Below are positions 8,129 through 18,740 of a DNA stretch of 64,000 nt, piece by piece (the stretch's first letter is position 1; every line of letters starts with the position of its first letter). The DNA is taken from the NCBI GenBank assembly GCA_019509785.1, contig JAEKLQ010000022.1:62001-126000 (forward strand), written 5' to 3'. The notes under the pieces were generated by a model. The model had not been told where the DNA came from, did not search any database, and saw only the letters and a program-made list of their open reading frames with translations. The position numbers and the translations under genes are program-made. The DNA is from Fibrobacterota bacterium. Lineage in GTDB: Bacteria; Fibrobacterota; Fibrobacteria; UBA11236.

Positions 8129-11100
8129 GTGAGTCTTTCTTCTACAAGCATCCGCCGTCCCGTCCTCGCGACGGTCATGTCCATCCTGATCACGGTCTTC
8201 GGCATCATCGGCTACCTCTACCTGGGCGTGCGCGAATTCCCGGCGGTGGATCCGCCCACCATCACCGTCACCACTACCTATCGGGGCGCCGCCGCCGACA
8301 TCATCGAAAACCAGATCACCGAGATCCTGGAAGAATCGATCAACGGCATCTCGGGAATACGCGACATCAGTTCCATCAGCCGCGAGCAGCAGAGCACCAT
8401 TACGGTCGAGTTCGATCTGGGGACGGATCTGGACGTGGCCGCCAACGACGTGCGCGATCGCGTTTCGCGCGTGGCGCGCAGCCTGCCGGTGGACGCCGAT
8501 CCGCCCACGGTGGCCAAGGCCGATGCCAACGCCTTCCCCATCATCATGGTCACGGTGCAGAGCGATAAGCGGGACATCCTGGACGTAACCGCCATCGGAT
8601 CGCGCCTGAAGGATCGCTTGCAGACCATCGCCGGCGTGGCCGAAGTGCGCATCTGGGGCGAGAAGAAATACGCCATGCGGCTGTGGATGGATCCGAAGAA
8701 GCTTTCGGCGTACGGCCTCACCGTGGTGGACGTGAAGAACGCCCTCAACGCCGAGAACGTGGATCTGCCTTCGGGGCGCATCGAGGGCCAGAACACCGAG
8801 TTGGCGGTGCGCACCATGGGCCAGCTCGCCACCGTGGAGGACTTCGACAACCTCATCGTCAAGACGGACGGTTCGGCCATCGTGCGTTTCAAGGATATCG
8901 GGCATGCCCAGCTGGGCGCCGAGAACGAGCGGACCATCCTGAAGAACAACGGCATCCCCATGATCGGGCTGGCGCTTACGGCCCAGCCGGGGGCCAACAA
9001 CCTGGCCATCGCCAAGGAATTCTACAAGCGCTTCGAAAAGCTGAAGGACGACGTTCCCGACGACGTCAAGATCAGGCTCGGGTTCGATAGCACCCGTTTC
9101 ATCCAGCGGTCCATCGACGAGGTGAAGGAGACCATCATCTTCGCCTTCCTGCTGGTTTTGCTCATCATCTTCCTGTTCCTGCGCGACTGGCGCACCACCA
9201 TCATCCCCGTGCTGGCCATTCCGGTTTCACTCATCGGCACCTTCTTCTTCATGTGGCTGGCGGGGTTCACCATCAACGTGCTCACCTTGCTCGGCATCGT
9301 GCTGGCCATCGGCCTGGTGGTGGACGATGCCATCGTGGTGCTGGAGAACATCTACGCCAAGATCGAGCATGGCATGGATCCGGTGGAGGCCGGGCATAAG
9401 GGCGCGGCGGAAATCTTCTTCGCCGTCATTTCCACCACCTTGGTGCTGGGCGTGGTCTTCCTGCCCATCGTGTTCCTGCAAGGCTTCACGGGCCGCCTGT
9501 TCCGCGAGTTCGGCGTGGTGGTGGCGGGCTCGGTGTTCATCTCCGCCTTCGTGTCGCTGACCCTCACGCCCATGATGACCTCCCGCATCGTGAAAGGGCA
9601 CGCGCGCCATAGCCGCTTCTACGAATGGACCGAACCGTTCTTCACCCGCTTGCAGGACGGCTATCGCGATAGCCTGGCCTCCTTCCTGCGCGTCCGCTGG
9701 ATGGCGCCGATCATCCTGGTGGCCGCCTTGGCCGGAGGCGGCTGGTTCTTTTCCCACCTCAAGGAAGAGCTGGCGCCCATGGAAGATCGCAACATGTTCA
9801 TGATCAACGCCACCGCCCAGGAAGGCGCCACTTTCGATTACATGGACAAGTACATGGACAAGCTGATCAAGCTGACCACCGCCGAAGTCCCGGAATCGGA
9901 CGTGATGCTTTCGGTCACCGCACCCGGCTTTTCCGGCTCGGCCGGCGTCAATTCGGGCTTTATCCGCCTGTACCTGATCGATCCGGAGAAGCGCACGCGT
10001 AGCCAACACCAGATCGCCTCCCTCATGTTCGCCAAGGCCAAGGGCCTGACCGGCGCGCGCATCAACGTCGCCGAGGATCAGACCATCCAGGTCGGGGCGC
10101 GCTTGGGTTTGCCTATGAACTTCATCATCGAGGCCCCCACCTTCCAGAAGCTGAAGGAAATCCTCCCGAAGTTCCTGGAGGAGGCCCGCCAGGATCCCGC
10201 CTTCTCCGTGGTGGACGAGAACCTGAAGCTGAACAAGCCCGAGTTGCGCGTGGAAATCGATCGCGATAAGATGCGCACCCTGGGCGTGAACGTGCTGGAC
10301 GTGGCCACCGCCCTGCAACTCGCCTTTAGCGATCAACGGTTCGATTATTTCGTGAAGGACGGGAAGCAATACCAGGTGATCGGCCGCGTGGCCAAGGAGT
10401 TCCGCAAGGAGCCGAGCGATCTGAAGAACCTCACGGTCCGCAACAAGCGCGGGGAGCTGGTCAGCCTGGACAACCTGGTGAGCTACCGCGAGCAGATCAA
10501 TCCGCCCCAGCTCTATCGTTATAACCGCTACGACTGCACCACCATCTCGGCGGGCCTGAATCCCGGCTACACCCTGGGGGACGGCATCGTCGCCATGCGG
10601 CGCATCGCAGCCAAGGTGCTGGACCCCAGTTTCTCGACCGAGCTGTCGGGCCCGGCGCGCGATCAGGAAGAAGCCTCGGGCGGTATCGCCTTCGCGCTGG
10701 TGCTGGCCCTGGTTCTCGTCTACCTGGTGCTCTCGGCCCAATTCGAAAGCTATCTCGACCCCTTGATCGTGATGTTCACCGTTCCGCTGGCCTTGTGCGG
10801 GGCCGGCCTCGCGCTCTGGTACTTCAACCAGACCCGGAACATCTTCAGTAACATCGGGGCCATCATGCTCATCGGCCTGGTGACCAAGAACGGCATCCTG
10901 ATCGTGGAGTTCGCCAACCAACGGCGACGACATGGGCTGGACAAGCTAGAGGCGGTCAAGGACGCGGCCGCCTCGCGTTTCCGCCCCATCGTGATGACAA
11001 GCCTGGCCACGGTGCTGGGGACCTTGCCCATCGCCCTGGCCCTGGGCGCCGGCGCCAAGAGCCGCATGCCCATGGGCATCGTCGTGATCGGGGGCCTGCT

Positions 11101-11290
11101 CTTCTCCCTGGTCCTGACCTTATACGTGGTGCCCGCCATGTACAGCTACCTTTCCCTGCGCAAGGACCTGGGGCCCGAAGGCCCGGACGACCTCTTGGCC
11201 AGCAACGGGGTTCCCGCGAAACCCGGAACCGCCAATCCGACTGAAGCGGGCCGCGTGCTTCCGGCGGGTCGCTTTCGCGAGCACGGATGA
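8129..11290 (+). CDS. RND multidrug-type efflux permease (HAE1 family)
   Basis: A full-length 1053-residue proton-driven inner-membrane pump of the AcrB/MexB (HAE1) family. The N-terminus (STSIRRPVLATVMSILITVFGIIGYLYLGVREFPAVDPPTI) is the classic first helix and entry to the porter domain. Porter and docking domains alternate with two six-helix bundles. The proton-relay pair is visible in helix 4 (GLVVDDAIVVLENIYAKIE), with a partner Lys in the late helix (MLIGLVTKNGILIVEFANQ). GTG start with GGAG eight nt upstream. It lies 36 bp after the adaptor, and its stop overlaps the channel gene by 4 bp, so the three are translationally coupled. Substrates cannot be predicted. Confidence 0.95.
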   Translation: MSLSSTSIRRPVLATVMSILITVFGIIGYLYLGVREFPAVDPPTITVTTTYRGAAADIIENQITEILEESINGISGIRDISSISREQQSTITVEFDLGTDLDVAANDVRDRVSRVARSLPVDADPPTVAKADANAFPIIMVTVQSDKRDILDVTAIGSRLKDRLQTIAGVAEVRIWGEKKYAMRLWMDPKKLSAYGLTVVDVKNALNAENVDLPSGRIEGQNTELAVRTMGQLATVEDFDNLIVKTDGSAIVRFKDIGHAQLGAENERTILKNNGIPMIGLALTAQPGANNLAIAKEFYKRFEKLKDDVPDDVKIRLGFDSTRFIQRSIDEVKETIIFAFLLVLLIIFLFLRDWRTTIIPVLAIPVSLIGTFFFMWLAGFTINVLTLLGIVLAIGLVVDDAIVVLENIYAKIEHGMDPVEAGHKGAAEIFFAVISTTLVLGVVFLPIVFLQGFTGRLFREFGVVVAGSVFISAFVSLTLTPMMTSRIVKGHARHSRFYEWTEPFFTRLQDGYRDSLASFLRVRWMAPIILVAALAGGGWFFSHLKEELAPMEDRNMFMINATAQEGATFDYMDKYMDKLIKLTTAEVPESDVMLSVTAPGFSGSAGVNSGFIRLYLIDPEKRTRSQHQIASLMFAKAKGLTGARINVAEDQTIQVGARLGLPMNFIIEAPTFQKLKEILPKFLEEARQDPAFSVVDENLKLNKPELRVEIDRDKMRTLGVNVLDVATALQLAFSDQRFDYFVKDGKQYQVIGRVAKEFRKEPSDLKNLTVRNKRGELVSLDNLVSYREQINPPQLYRYNRYDCTTISAGLNPGYTLGDGIVAMRRIAAKVLDPSFSTELSGPARDQEEASGGIAFALVLALVLVYLVLSAQFESYLDPLIVMFTVPLALCGAGLALWYFNQTRNIFSNIGAIMLIGLVTKNGILIVEFANQRRRHGLDKLEAVKDAAASRFRPIVMTSLATVLGTLPIALALGAGAKSRMPMGIVVIGGLLFSLVLTLYVVPAMYSYLSLRKDLGPEGPDDLLASNGVPAKPGTANPTEAGRVLPAGRFREHG

Positions 11291-12663
11291 ACAACATGAA
11301 GATGATCTTGATCGGCGCCGAGCGCGCCCCTAATGCCGCCATTCAATGCATTCCGACCATGCTAACCGGAGTCCTTCTCCCCGCCGCCTTGGCCCTGGCT
11401 ACCGCCGTCCAGGCCGCGCCGGTGCTTACCTTGGATCAGGCCCTGGCCATCGCCCTCGATTCCAACCGCAACTACCGCATCTCCGAATTGGATGCCCGCA
11501 CCGCCGCCGAGGCCGTATCCTGGGGCCGCGCCGGGGCCTTGCCCTCCGTGGATGCCAGCGGGTCTTACGTCAAAAGCGTCAACGACACTCGCCAGGTGCG
11601 CGTGGGCTCGTCGCCGGAAAGCGTGTCCGGGGCCGAATCCAGCACCAAGCTGGCCGGCATCAACGGGACCTGGACCGTGTTCGAGGGTTTGTCCTCCTTG
11701 GCGGCGCACAAACGATTGGAAGCCAGCGCCGCCCTTTCCGATGCGGGTCGCGAACAGGCCCGCCAGACCTTGGCCTCCCAGGTCATCCTCGGCTATAGCG
11801 ACGTGGTGCGGCAGAGCCGGGTGCTGGCGGCGATGGATTCCACCGTGGCCCTCTCCCGCGAGCGCGTCAAGATCACGCAAGGCAAATACGGATTCGGGGG
11901 CACCTCCAAACTAGAACTGCTGCAAGCGCAATTGGATCTGAACTCCGATCGGGCGGATAGCCTGAAACAGTCCTTGGGCCTGGACGCTTCCAAGCGCCTG
12001 CTCAACCGGTTGTTGACCCGCCCCGACACCCTGGCCTTCGAAGCGGAGGATTCCATCCCCTTGGCGGCGGCTCCCGATCTCGAGGGCCTGCGCGGGCGGG
12101 CCATCGAAATCTCCCCGTCGCTCCGCCAGGCCGCCCTTACCCGCAGCGTTTCCGATGCGGCCTTCCGCGAATACGTGGGTAAGCTCTTCCCGGCGGTGGG
12201 GCTTTCGCTGGGCTACAATTACAACCTGGCCGAATCCCAAGCGGGATTCCTGCGCACCAACGAAGCCGAGGGCGTCAGCTACGGCATCAACGTGAAGATG
12301 AACCTGTTCGACGGGTTCACCTTGCGGGACGATTGGCGCGCGGCCAAGCGCTCCATCGCCAAAGCCGACCTGCAATACCAGGAAGCTCGCGCCGCCTTGG
12401 AAGCGGCCTTCTCGGAAGCGGCCCAGGCCTATCGGGCCAGCATGAACCAGCTGGCCCTGGAGACTTCCAACGTCGCCTTGGCGCGGGAGAACATGGGCAT
12501 CGCCATGCAGCAATTGCGCCTGGGCACGATCGCCTCCTTGGAGTTACGGGCCGCCCAGGAGAAATTCGTGGCGGCCGAAACGCGTCTGGTCTCGGCCCGC
12601 TTCGAGAGCAAGCGCGCGGAGACGGAGCTATTGCTTTTGGCGGATGGGCTGGCGCCCAAGTAA
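11287..12663 (+). CDS. TolC-family outer-membrane efflux channel
   Basis: A 458-residue outer-membrane channel of the TolC/OprM family, the exit duct of the preceding RND system. It has a signal sequence (LTGVLLPAALALATAVQA) and then two related halves of long amphipathic helices and beta hairpins. The first starts LTLDQALAIALDSNRNYRISELDARTAAEAVSWGRAGALPSVDASGSY, in which each run is typical OEP. The second starts around LRGRAIEISPSLRQAALTRSVSDAAFREYVGKLFPAVGLSLGY. A C-terminal run (RLGTIASLELRAAQEKFVAAETRLVSARFESKRAETELLLLAG-like) closes the second OEP repeat. The ATG overlaps the pump's stop (ATGA), which indicates coupled translation. Confidence 0.93.
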   Translation: MNNMKMILIGAERAPNAAIQCIPTMLTGVLLPAALALATAVQAAPVLTLDQALAIALDSNRNYRISELDARTAAEAVSWGRAGALPSVDASGSYVKSVNDTRQVRVGSSPESVSGAESSTKLAGINGTWTVFEGLSSLAAHKRLEASAALSDAGREQARQTLASQVILGYSDVVRQSRVLAAMDSTVALSRERVKITQGKYGFGGTSKLELLQAQLDLNSDRADSLKQSLGLDASKRLLNRLLTRPDTLAFEAEDSIPLAAAPDLEGLRGRAIEISPSLRQAALTRSVSDAAFREYVGKLFPAVGLSLGYNYNLAESQAGFLRTNEAEGVSYGINVKMNLFDGFTLRDDWRAAKRSIAKADLQYQEARAALEAAFSEAAQAYRASMNQLALETSNVALARENMGIAMQQLRLGTIASLELRAAQEKFVAAETRLVSARFESKRAETELLLLADGLAPK

Positions 12664-12748
12664 GCAGAGGGCCGATCGGAGATCCGTCGCCCTTTTCCCG
12701 CTTGGGTTTTCCGATTCCGGTTTAGTAGCCTTTTCCCGGAGGCTGCTT

Positions 12749-14155
12749 ATGCGAATCCCAGGCTTATGCGCAATGCCCCTCGCCCTGGCGGTCTTCATAG
12801 CGCACCCGGCTGCCTCCGCCGCGGGCGTGGATGCTTCCAGCATGAATGGCAAGGTCCTGGTCGGATACCAGGGCTGGTTCGATTGCCCCATGGGCGGCGC
12901 CGGCTCCTGGATCCATTGGACCCGCGGCGGCGTCCCGACGGCCGCCAACCTCACCGTCGACATGTATCCCGATTTGCGCGAGTTCGGCGGGGCCGACTTA
13001 TGCGCCTCGGCCGGCATGACCGTGGGCGGGAAAACGGCCGGATTCTATTCGGCGCGGACCTCGGCGGTGGTGGACGCGCATTTCCGCTGGATGGAGGCCT
13101 ACGGGATCGACGGCGCATTGGTACAGAGATTCGTGACGGAAATCGCATCGAAACGCCGGGGCGGCGATATCGTCCTCAAGAACGTCATGCGCGCCTGCGC
13201 GGCGTCGGGGCGCGCTTGGGCCGTCGAATACGACGTTTCCGGCGCGCCGGATCCGGGCTTCGCCGCCCTCATCGAAGAGGACTGGCGCTATCTGGTGGAC
13301 AGCCTGGGGATCGGCGCCGATCCCCGTTACCTCCACGAGGGCGGACAGCCGGTCATCGCGGCGTGGGGAATGGGATTCACCGACGCGCATCCGCCCGCCG
13401 ATCCGGCCGCGGCTACCGCCTTCATCCGCTGGTTCCACGCCGACGCAGACGCCCGCTACCGCGCCTGGTTCATGGGCGGCGCCCCGGCCGGATGGCGCCG
13501 GCTCGAACAGGATGCCCGCACGGATTCCGGATGGAAGGCGGTGTACGCGTCCATGGACGCCGTCCAGCCTTGGACGGTGGGACGTTACGTCGACATCGCC
13601 GGAGCGGACGGATACCGGCAGAACTCCCTGGCGCCCGATCTCGCCCTCGCCGCCGCGGACGGGAACGCATACTGCCCGGTCATCTTCCCAGGGTTCTCCT
13701 GGAAGAACCTGAACGCCGGCCCGGCCAACCAGATCCCGCGCCGCGGGGGCCGGTTCCTATGGCGCCAGGCGATGAACGCCAAGGCCGCCGGAGCGCAATC
13801 CGTGAAGATCGCGATGTTCGACGAGGTCGACGAAGGCACGGCCATTTTCAAGCTCGCGCCCACGCGCGCCGACGCTCCCGACCAGGGATATTGGCTTACG
13901 CTCGATGCCGATGGGGAAGCCTTGCCGTCCGATTGGTACCTGCGCTTGGCCGGAGAGATCGCCAAGGTCTTCCATGGCCAAGCGCCCATGGCCGATAGCA
14001 TCCCCATCAAACCCACGGATCCCAGCCCCATCCATGCGCCCCGGGTACGGGCCGTTCCCTTGCGTTCCGCGGAAAACGGCCGCGCGGAGTTCTTCGATTT
14101 CCTCGGCCGCCGCTGGGCCTTACCGCTTCAAACCGAAATCGAATCGCCCAGGTAA
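12749..14155 (+). CDS. Exported glycoside hydrolase family 71/99-like protein
   Basis: A 468-residue exported protein (signal [22 protein letters not shown]) whose body matches GH71/99-like TIM-barrel proteins, often annotated as xylosidase-like. Landmarks are [11 protein letters not shown] at the start, [62 protein letters not shown] and [18 protein letters not shown] near the end; the last E-V-D-E-G segment is highly characteristic. The substrate is not established for most members. The C-terminal [12 protein letters not shown] resembles a minimal FlgD-like tail. The ATG at 12749 has GGAGG six nt upstream and directly begins the signal peptide; an open frame extending 35 codons upstream overlaps tolC and is rejected. 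It overlaps the convergent kinase gene by 28 bp. Confidence 0.82.
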   Translation: MRIPGLCAMPLALAVFIAHPAASAAGVDASSMNGKVLVGYQGWFDCPMGGAGSWIHWTRGGVPTAANLTVDMYPDLREFGGADLCASAGMTVGGKTAGFYSARTSAVVDAHFRWMEAYGIDGALVQRFVTEIASKRRGGDIVLKNVMRACAASGRAWAVEYDVSGAPDPGFAALIEEDWRYLVDSLGIGADPRYLHEGGQPVIAAWGMGFTDAHPPADPAAATAFIRWFHADADARYRAWFMGGAPAGWRRLEQDARTDSGWKAVYASMDAVQPWTVGRYVDIAGADGYRQNSLAPDLALAAADGNAYCPVIFPGFSWKNLNAGPANQIPRRGGRFLWRQAMNAKAAGAQSVKIAMFDEVDEGTAIFKLAPTRADAPDQGYWLTLDADGEALPSDWYLRLAGEIAKVFHGQAPMADSIPIKPTDPSPIHAPRVRAVPLRSAENGRAEFFDFLGRRWALPLQTEIESPR

Positions 14156-16518
14156 GGGGTCAGGGTCCTGCGCAGGATTTCGAGGATGATGGGTTTGCTC
14201 AGGTAATCGCTCATCCCCGCTTCCAGGCAGCGGTCGCGGTCGCTGGCCATGGCATTGGCGGTTACCGCGATGATGGGCATGGGAGCCGTTCCCGTTTCCT
14301 TTTCCCAAGCGCGGATCCTGCGGGTCGTTTCGTATCCGTCCCATCCCGCCATTTGCACGTCCATCAAGGCGACGGCGTAACCGCCGCGTTTCGCCATCTC
14401 CACCGCGACTTCCCCTTCGCCGGCCACCTCCACGATGCAACCCATTTTTTCGAGCATCTGCGCCGCGACTTTCTGGTTCACCACATGATCTTCGACGAGG
14501 AGGACCTTCGGAAAGCTTTTGCGCGCGGGCGCCTGCAGGGGTCCGTCACCCTGAGGGGCCGAACCGTTTTCCCCGGAGGACGGTTCCTTATCCACCTTCC
14601 GGAGCGGCAGGGAAACGATGAAGGCGGAACCGAAGCCCGCGCTGCTTTCCGCGCGGATATCCCCATCCATCAGCAGCGCGAGGCGCTTGCAGATGGCCAG
14701 GCCCAACCCGGTTCCCCCGTAACGTCGGTTGAATCCGGAGTCGACCTGCGAAAACGGCTGGAACAAGAGGGCCAGCTTATCTTCGGGAATGCCGATGCCG
14801 GTATCGACGACGCGTATTTCCACGGCGAGCTTGCCTTCGGAAATGGGCCGCCCCGCGACTTTGACGCGCACCGAGCCTTGGTGGGTGAATTTGACGGCAT
14901 TGCCGCAGAGGTTCGTCAGGATCTGGCGGATACGGCCGGCGTCGCCGAAGAAATATTCGGGCAGGTGGCCCGGGTAGTCCAGCGAAAGCTCCAGCCCCAT
15001 CTCCATCGCGCGGGGCCGGAACAGGCCGCAAACCTCCATCATGACGATCTTCAAATTGAAAGGGGCCGGTTGCAAACCGATCCGGCCGGCTTCGATTTTG
15101 GAGAAGTCCAGGATCTCGTCCAGGATCCGCAGCAAGGCTTCTCCCGAAGTCTGGATGGTGCGCAAACCGTCCTGCTGCTGGGGATCCAGCCGCGAACCTT
15201 GCAACAGGGACACCATGCCCAATACGCCGTTCATCGGCGTGCGTATTTCATGGCTCATCGTAGCCAGGAATTCGCTTTTCGCCCGGCTGGCGTTCAGGGC
15301 TTCGTCCTTGGCTTTTACCAAGGCATCGAAGGTTTCCCGTAATGCATGGGTCCGTTCCTCCACCAAGGCTTCCGCATGCGCGTGCCGCCCGGTCAACATC
15401 CACAGGAACAGCGCCAAGAGGGCCGTGAAAAGCAATCCCGTCACCAACACCACCCATACCGTCCAGGCCCGGCGCGCCTTCATGAAGCCGGGCGTAGCGG
15501 CGAATTCCATCACCCAATTCCGGCCGCCCACCTGGATTTCGCGCGTCCATTTCAGGGGCGACGTCCCTCCGGCCAGCCCGAACCCGCCTGGAACGGCCCC
15601 CTCCCTGAAGGCAAGGTTGGAAGAAAACAATTCGCGCGCCTCCGGCGGCGCGGCGGAATCGATGAGGCGGAGGGCGATGCCGGCCGTTAGATCAGGACCG
15701 CAGGCCTTCCCCAATATCTCCGGGAGACGGAACGCGGCCACCAGCAAACCGCGAACGCTATCCCGGTCGGCGGGGGACCAGGTCATGGGTAACAGGCTGC
15801 GATAGGCCGCCGCCGCGCGCAGGGGACGGAAGGCGTAATGTCCCGCGGGCCTTTTGATCCGGGATTCCATTTCGGTATTGCTGGCCGAGTCCAGGCGCTT
15901 GCCGGCGTTGCGCGAGAAGTAGAGGCGGGAGGTCACGCCCGTGCCTCCGCTTTCCAAGGCGTATGCGATGGCCGCTTGGCGCAAGGGTTCGTGGGTCAAG
16001 GTCATGCCCACGGCGTAGGAGAGCTTGTCGGGGGCGACGTAGAACAGGGGATATTGCTCGGCGCGGGGCCGGGGTTCCGTCGGGAATCCGATGCTGTCCA
16101 AATCGTAAATGCGCCAAGGGACCACTCCCTGCCTGGCGGCTTCCTTCGTCCAAAAGGCCTTGGTCGCCTCCGTGATCCTGGGCGCGTATCCCATCCCCAC
16201 CAATCCCGGCGTACGCGCCATCAATCGCATGGCGAACAGCCGGAATTCGTCCTTGTCGACCGATTGCGAACCCGCGAAGAAATCCTCCACGTCGTCCAAG
16301 CCCGACAGCAAGGTTTCCACCTCGCGTTGGATGGAATTGGAAAGCACCAAGGAACGATGTTCGAATTCCGTGCGCAAGTGCTGCCGTTCCCAGTTTTCCG
16401 CCCATGCGAAGCAGATCGCTACCGTCGCCAAGGTGGCCGCGACGGGAAGCGCGACGGTCAGCCATCGCGATCGCCACACCTGCCTGTTTTTCCGGATGCT
16501 ATTTGTCGGGTCGGCCAT
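14128..16518 (-). CDS. CHASE-domain hybrid sensor histidine kinase with C-terminal receiver
   Basis: A membrane sensor kinase of about 796 residues. Helix 1 ([21 protein letters not shown]) and helix 2 ([25 protein letters not shown]) flank a ~280-residue periplasmic CHASE sensor ([12 protein letters not shown] ... [11 protein letters not shown] ... [23 protein letters not shown]). Then come a coiled-coil linker, a HisKA domain with the phospho-acceptor in [16 protein letters not shown], and a HATPase with N, G1 and G2 boxes ([39 protein letters not shown]). The C-terminal receiver has its Asp in [13 protein letters not shown] and the Lys in YLSKPI. No HPt domain or output protein adjoins, so the signal and partner are unknown. 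I use the ATG at 16518; no start has a strong ribosome site, so the N-terminus is uncertain by about 20 residues. Confidence 0.9.
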   Translation of the reverse strand: MADPTNSIRKNRQVWRSRWLTVALPVAATLATVAICFAWAENWERQHLRTEFEHRSLVLSNSIQREVETLLSGLDDVEDFFAGSQSVDKDEFRLFAMRLMARTPGLVGMGYAPRITEATKAFWTKEAARQGVVPWRIYDLDSIGFPTEPRPRAEQYPLFYVAPDKLSYAVGMTLTHEPLRQAAIAYALESGGTGVTSRLYFSRNAGKRLDSASNTEMESRIKRPAGHYAFRPLRAAAAYRSLLPMTWSPADRDSVRGLLVAAFRLPEILGKACGPDLTAGIALRLIDSAAPPEARELFSSNLAFREGAVPGGFGLAGGTSPLKWTREIQVGGRNWVMEFAATPGFMKARRAWTVWVVLVTGLLFTALLALFLWMLTGRHAHAEALVEERTHALRETFDALVKAKDEALNASRAKSEFLATMSHEIRTPMNGVLGMVSLLQGSRLDPQQQDGLRTIQTSGEALLRILDEILDFSKIEAGRIGLQPAPFNLKIVMMEVCGLFRPRAMEMGLELSLDYPGHLPEYFFGDAGRIRQILTNLCGNAVKFTHQGSVRVKVAGRPISEGKLAVEIRVVDTGIGIPEDKLALLFQPFSQVDSGFNRRYGGTGLGLAICKRLALLMDGDIRAESSAGFGSAFIVSLPLRKVDKEPSSGENGSAPQGDGPLQAPARKSFPKVLLVEDHVVNQKVAAQMLEKMGCIVEVAGEGEVAVEMAKRGGYAVALMDVQMAGWDGYETTRRIRAWEKETGTAPMPIIAVTANAMASDRDRCLEAGMSDYLSKPIILEILRRTLTPYLGDSISV

Positions 16519-16712
16519 GGGATCAAAGAGTATCAAACACGGGAGGAGCATAGGTAATCCGGGGCCGTTTTTCAAACAAACCGGCCTTGGCGGACGGCCA
16601 TGATCGCGCGAAACCGGGCATGCGCCCGGGTTTCCATCTTGGAACGGGGCCTGGGCCAGGGTACCTTTCGGGTACCCGGGCTTCCGCCTGCCGAATCGAA
16701 AACGAGGGGAAT

Positions 16713-17510
16713 ATGATAAGACATTGCGCCGTGCTGGCTATTTTCTTGGTCGGCTGCGCATCGACGTATTCGACGAACAATTACCAGGAGGATGCGAAGG
16801 CGGAGAAAGCCGTCTTCAAAGGCGAGAAGCTCTTCATCGCTCCCTTATCTTCGATTGCCGTCTCGGCAGGGAACTCGTCCGCCAAGGTGGATAGCGGCAA
16901 GCAGGCCCTTCTCATAAATAAGGACACCCTCGCGCGCGTCTACAATGAGGGCCTCAACGCCCGCTTCCGGAAATCGTTCCTCAAAGTGGAGATCGTACCC
17001 GAACCCGACTTCGCCCGCTATAACGCGGCCCTCACCGATGCCGCCCTGGAAGAGAGCATCCATTACTACGGGAATGGCAAGGCGGAGTACTATTTCAAGC
17101 ATCCGAAACGCGAGGTCCTCGATTCGCTTGGGATCCGGGCCGATCTCATCTTATACCTCACCAGCCTCACCGTTTCCATCAAGGATGTCCCGGCCTCTTC
17201 TTTCAGAAACGAGGGCGGAGGCGGATCATGGCAGACTACGGGGGTAAGCTTCCACGGCGGGAGCGCGCCTACGGTGAACCAGACTTTCGTAGGCGGCGGC
17301 GGGATCGAGATCCTTGCAGAAGGGTTTAAGCCGAAGCTGACCGCCTTCGCGAAGTACATCCTGTGGGATTACGGGAAGTCGGCGGCGATCGCCTATGGGC
17401 AATTCCAGATCGAAAGCGGCGTGAACGCGGACGATATCCGCGGGCATTGGGAGGACATCTCCCGCACCGTTACGGACCGGATAACGTCCCACGTCTTCAA
17501 TCTGGATTAG
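16713..17510 (+). CDS. Predicted lipoprotein of unknown function
   Basis: A 265-residue protein starting with a short lipoprotein signal ([14 protein letters not shown]), so it is likely anchored in the envelope by the Cys near residue 15. The body is alpha/beta with phrases such as [51 protein letters not shown] and [20 protein letters not shown]. This order recalls lipoproteins of the CsgG/GNA1162/LpoB kind, but I do not recognise a named family. The ATG at 16713 is preceded by GAGGGGA; a longer frame to 16587 lacks a ribosome site. A small perfect hairpin (GGGTACC-TTTCG-GGTACCC, 16659-16677) lies in the leader. It is divergent from the hybrid kinase. Confidence 0.75.
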   Translation: MIRHCAVLAIFLVGCASTYSTNNYQEDAKAEKAVFKGEKLFIAPLSSIAVSAGNSSAKVDSGKQALLINKDTLARVYNEGLNARFRKSFLKVEIVPEPDFARYNAALTDAALEESIHYYGNGKAEYYFKHPKREVLDSLGIRADLILYLTSLTVSIKDVPASSFRNEGGGGSWQTTGVSFHGGSAPTVNQTFVGGGGIEILAEGFKPKLTAFAKYILWDYGKSAAIAYGQFQIESGVNADDIRGHWEDISRTVTDRITSHVFNLD

Positions 17511-17728
17511 GCGCGGTCGATCCCCACTAATAAAAGATCGGATACCGGAACCCGCGCCGCCCTCTCCGTGCCGAGCGGAATTTCCCGGGAATCGCGGTTC
17601 CGGTCCCGCGGTTCTCCGCGAATTTTCCAAATCTGACGGCGCATCCCGCACCTCAATTTTCTCTTGTCCTCGCTTTGGCCTAAAAAGAGATTAGTAGGGC
17701 TCGGAAGCACCCTAGCGAGGAGATCACC

Positions 17729-18733
17729 TTGAACGAACTCAATTCATCCACGGAAATCCCCTCCTCCCTCGAAGACATGGGGATGGCCCCGGAAGAGAGA
17801 GCGACGGGCGAAGACGGAACTCCCGTCCGCGGGCCAAGCGTAAAGAAGACCCTGGCCCCGAAAAAGGAAAAGAAGAGCGGATCGGATCGGAACCTGCGTT
17901 TCCTAGGCGATGATTCGGGCCTGGCGACCTACCTGCGGGAGATCAGCCAATCCCAGAATCTCACTTTGGCGCAGGAGGCGGAACTGGCCCGGAATATCCG
18001 CGCCGGCGATAAGGACGCCCTGAACACCTTGGTGCAAGCCAACCTGAAATTCGTGGTGGCCGTGTGCCGCAATTACCAATACCAGGGCCTGCCGCTCGGC
18101 GATTTGATCAACGAGGGCAACCTCGGCCTCATCCGCGCCGCCAAGCGCTTCGACGAGACCATGAACTTCAAGTTCATCTCGTACGCGGTGTGGTGGATCC
18201 GCCAGGCCATCCTTTCGGCCCTGGCCGATCAATCGCGGGTCATCAACATCCCTCCCAGCCGCGTAGGCACCATCCACAAGATGGGCAAGACCAGCGTGAA
18301 GCTGGAACAGAAGCTGGGCCGCGCCCCGACCATTTCCGAATTGTCCGAGGAGATGGGCGTATCCATCAACGAAATCCACGAGAGCCTGCAATTGAGCTCG
18401 TCGCCGATGAGCCTGGACGCCCCGGTCAAGGACGGGGAGGACGGCCGCCTGGAGGACGTGCTCGAGGATCATAACGTGGATAGCCCCGACAAGAGCACGG
18501 TGGCCTACACGCTCCGCGAGGAGATGAAGGGCATCCTCTCCTCTTTGGATGAGCGCGAGGAAAAGGTGGTGCGCTTGTACTACGGCATCGGGCTGGATAC
18601 CACCTACACCCTCGAGGAGATCGCCCAACGCTTCAACCTGACGCGCGAGCGCGTGCGTCAAATCAAGGAGAAGGCCCTGAAGCGCCTGCGGCATCCGTCG
18701 CGGCTCCAGAAGCTGGAACGGTTCAAGGCGTAA
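17729..18733 (+). CDS. rpoD: RpoD/SigA-type primary-like RNA polymerase sigma factor
   Basis: A 334-residue sigma-70 factor. After a disordered charged leader of ~55 residues come region 1.2 (GLATYLREISQSQNLTLAQEAELARNIRAGD), region 2 with the core-binding and -10 recognition helix (NLKFVVAVCRNYQYQGLPLGDLINEGNLGLIRAAKRFDETMNFKFISYAVWWIRQAI), region 3 (RVGTIHKMGKTSVKLEQKLGRAPTISELSEEM) and region 4 with its helix-turn-helix (TLEEIAQRFNLTRERVRQIKEKALKRLRHP). There is no region 1.1 or large non-conserved insert; this compact build is normal for primary sigma factors of the Bacteroidota/Fibrobacterota group. TTG start with GAGGAG upstream. The REC gene begins 8 bp after the stop, so the two are co-transcribed. 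It may be the housekeeping sigma factor or a close group 2 relative. Confidence 0.92.
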   Translation: MNELNSSTEIPSSLEDMGMAPEERATGEDGTPVRGPSVKKTLAPKKEKKSGSDRNLRFLGDDSGLATYLREISQSQNLTLAQEAELARNIRAGDKDALNTLVQANLKFVVAVCRNYQYQGLPLGDLINEGNLGLIRAAKRFDETMNFKFISYAVWWIRQAILSALADQSRVINIPPSRVGTIHKMGKTSVKLEQKLGRAPTISELSEEMGVSINEIHESLQLSSSPMSLDAPVKDGEDGRLEDVLEDHNVDSPDKSTVAYTLREEMKGILSSLDEREEKVVRLYYGIGLDTTYTLEEIAQRFNLTRERVRQIKEKALKRLRHPSRLQKLERFKA

Positions 18734-18740
18734 TCGCCCG

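Noticed and set aside
9227-10933. A 568-codon minus-strand open frame opposite the RND pump
   Set aside because: Antisense shadow of a strongly conserved gene in GC-rich DNA; composition (His, Gln, Gly, Asp) is that of a reverse-frame product.
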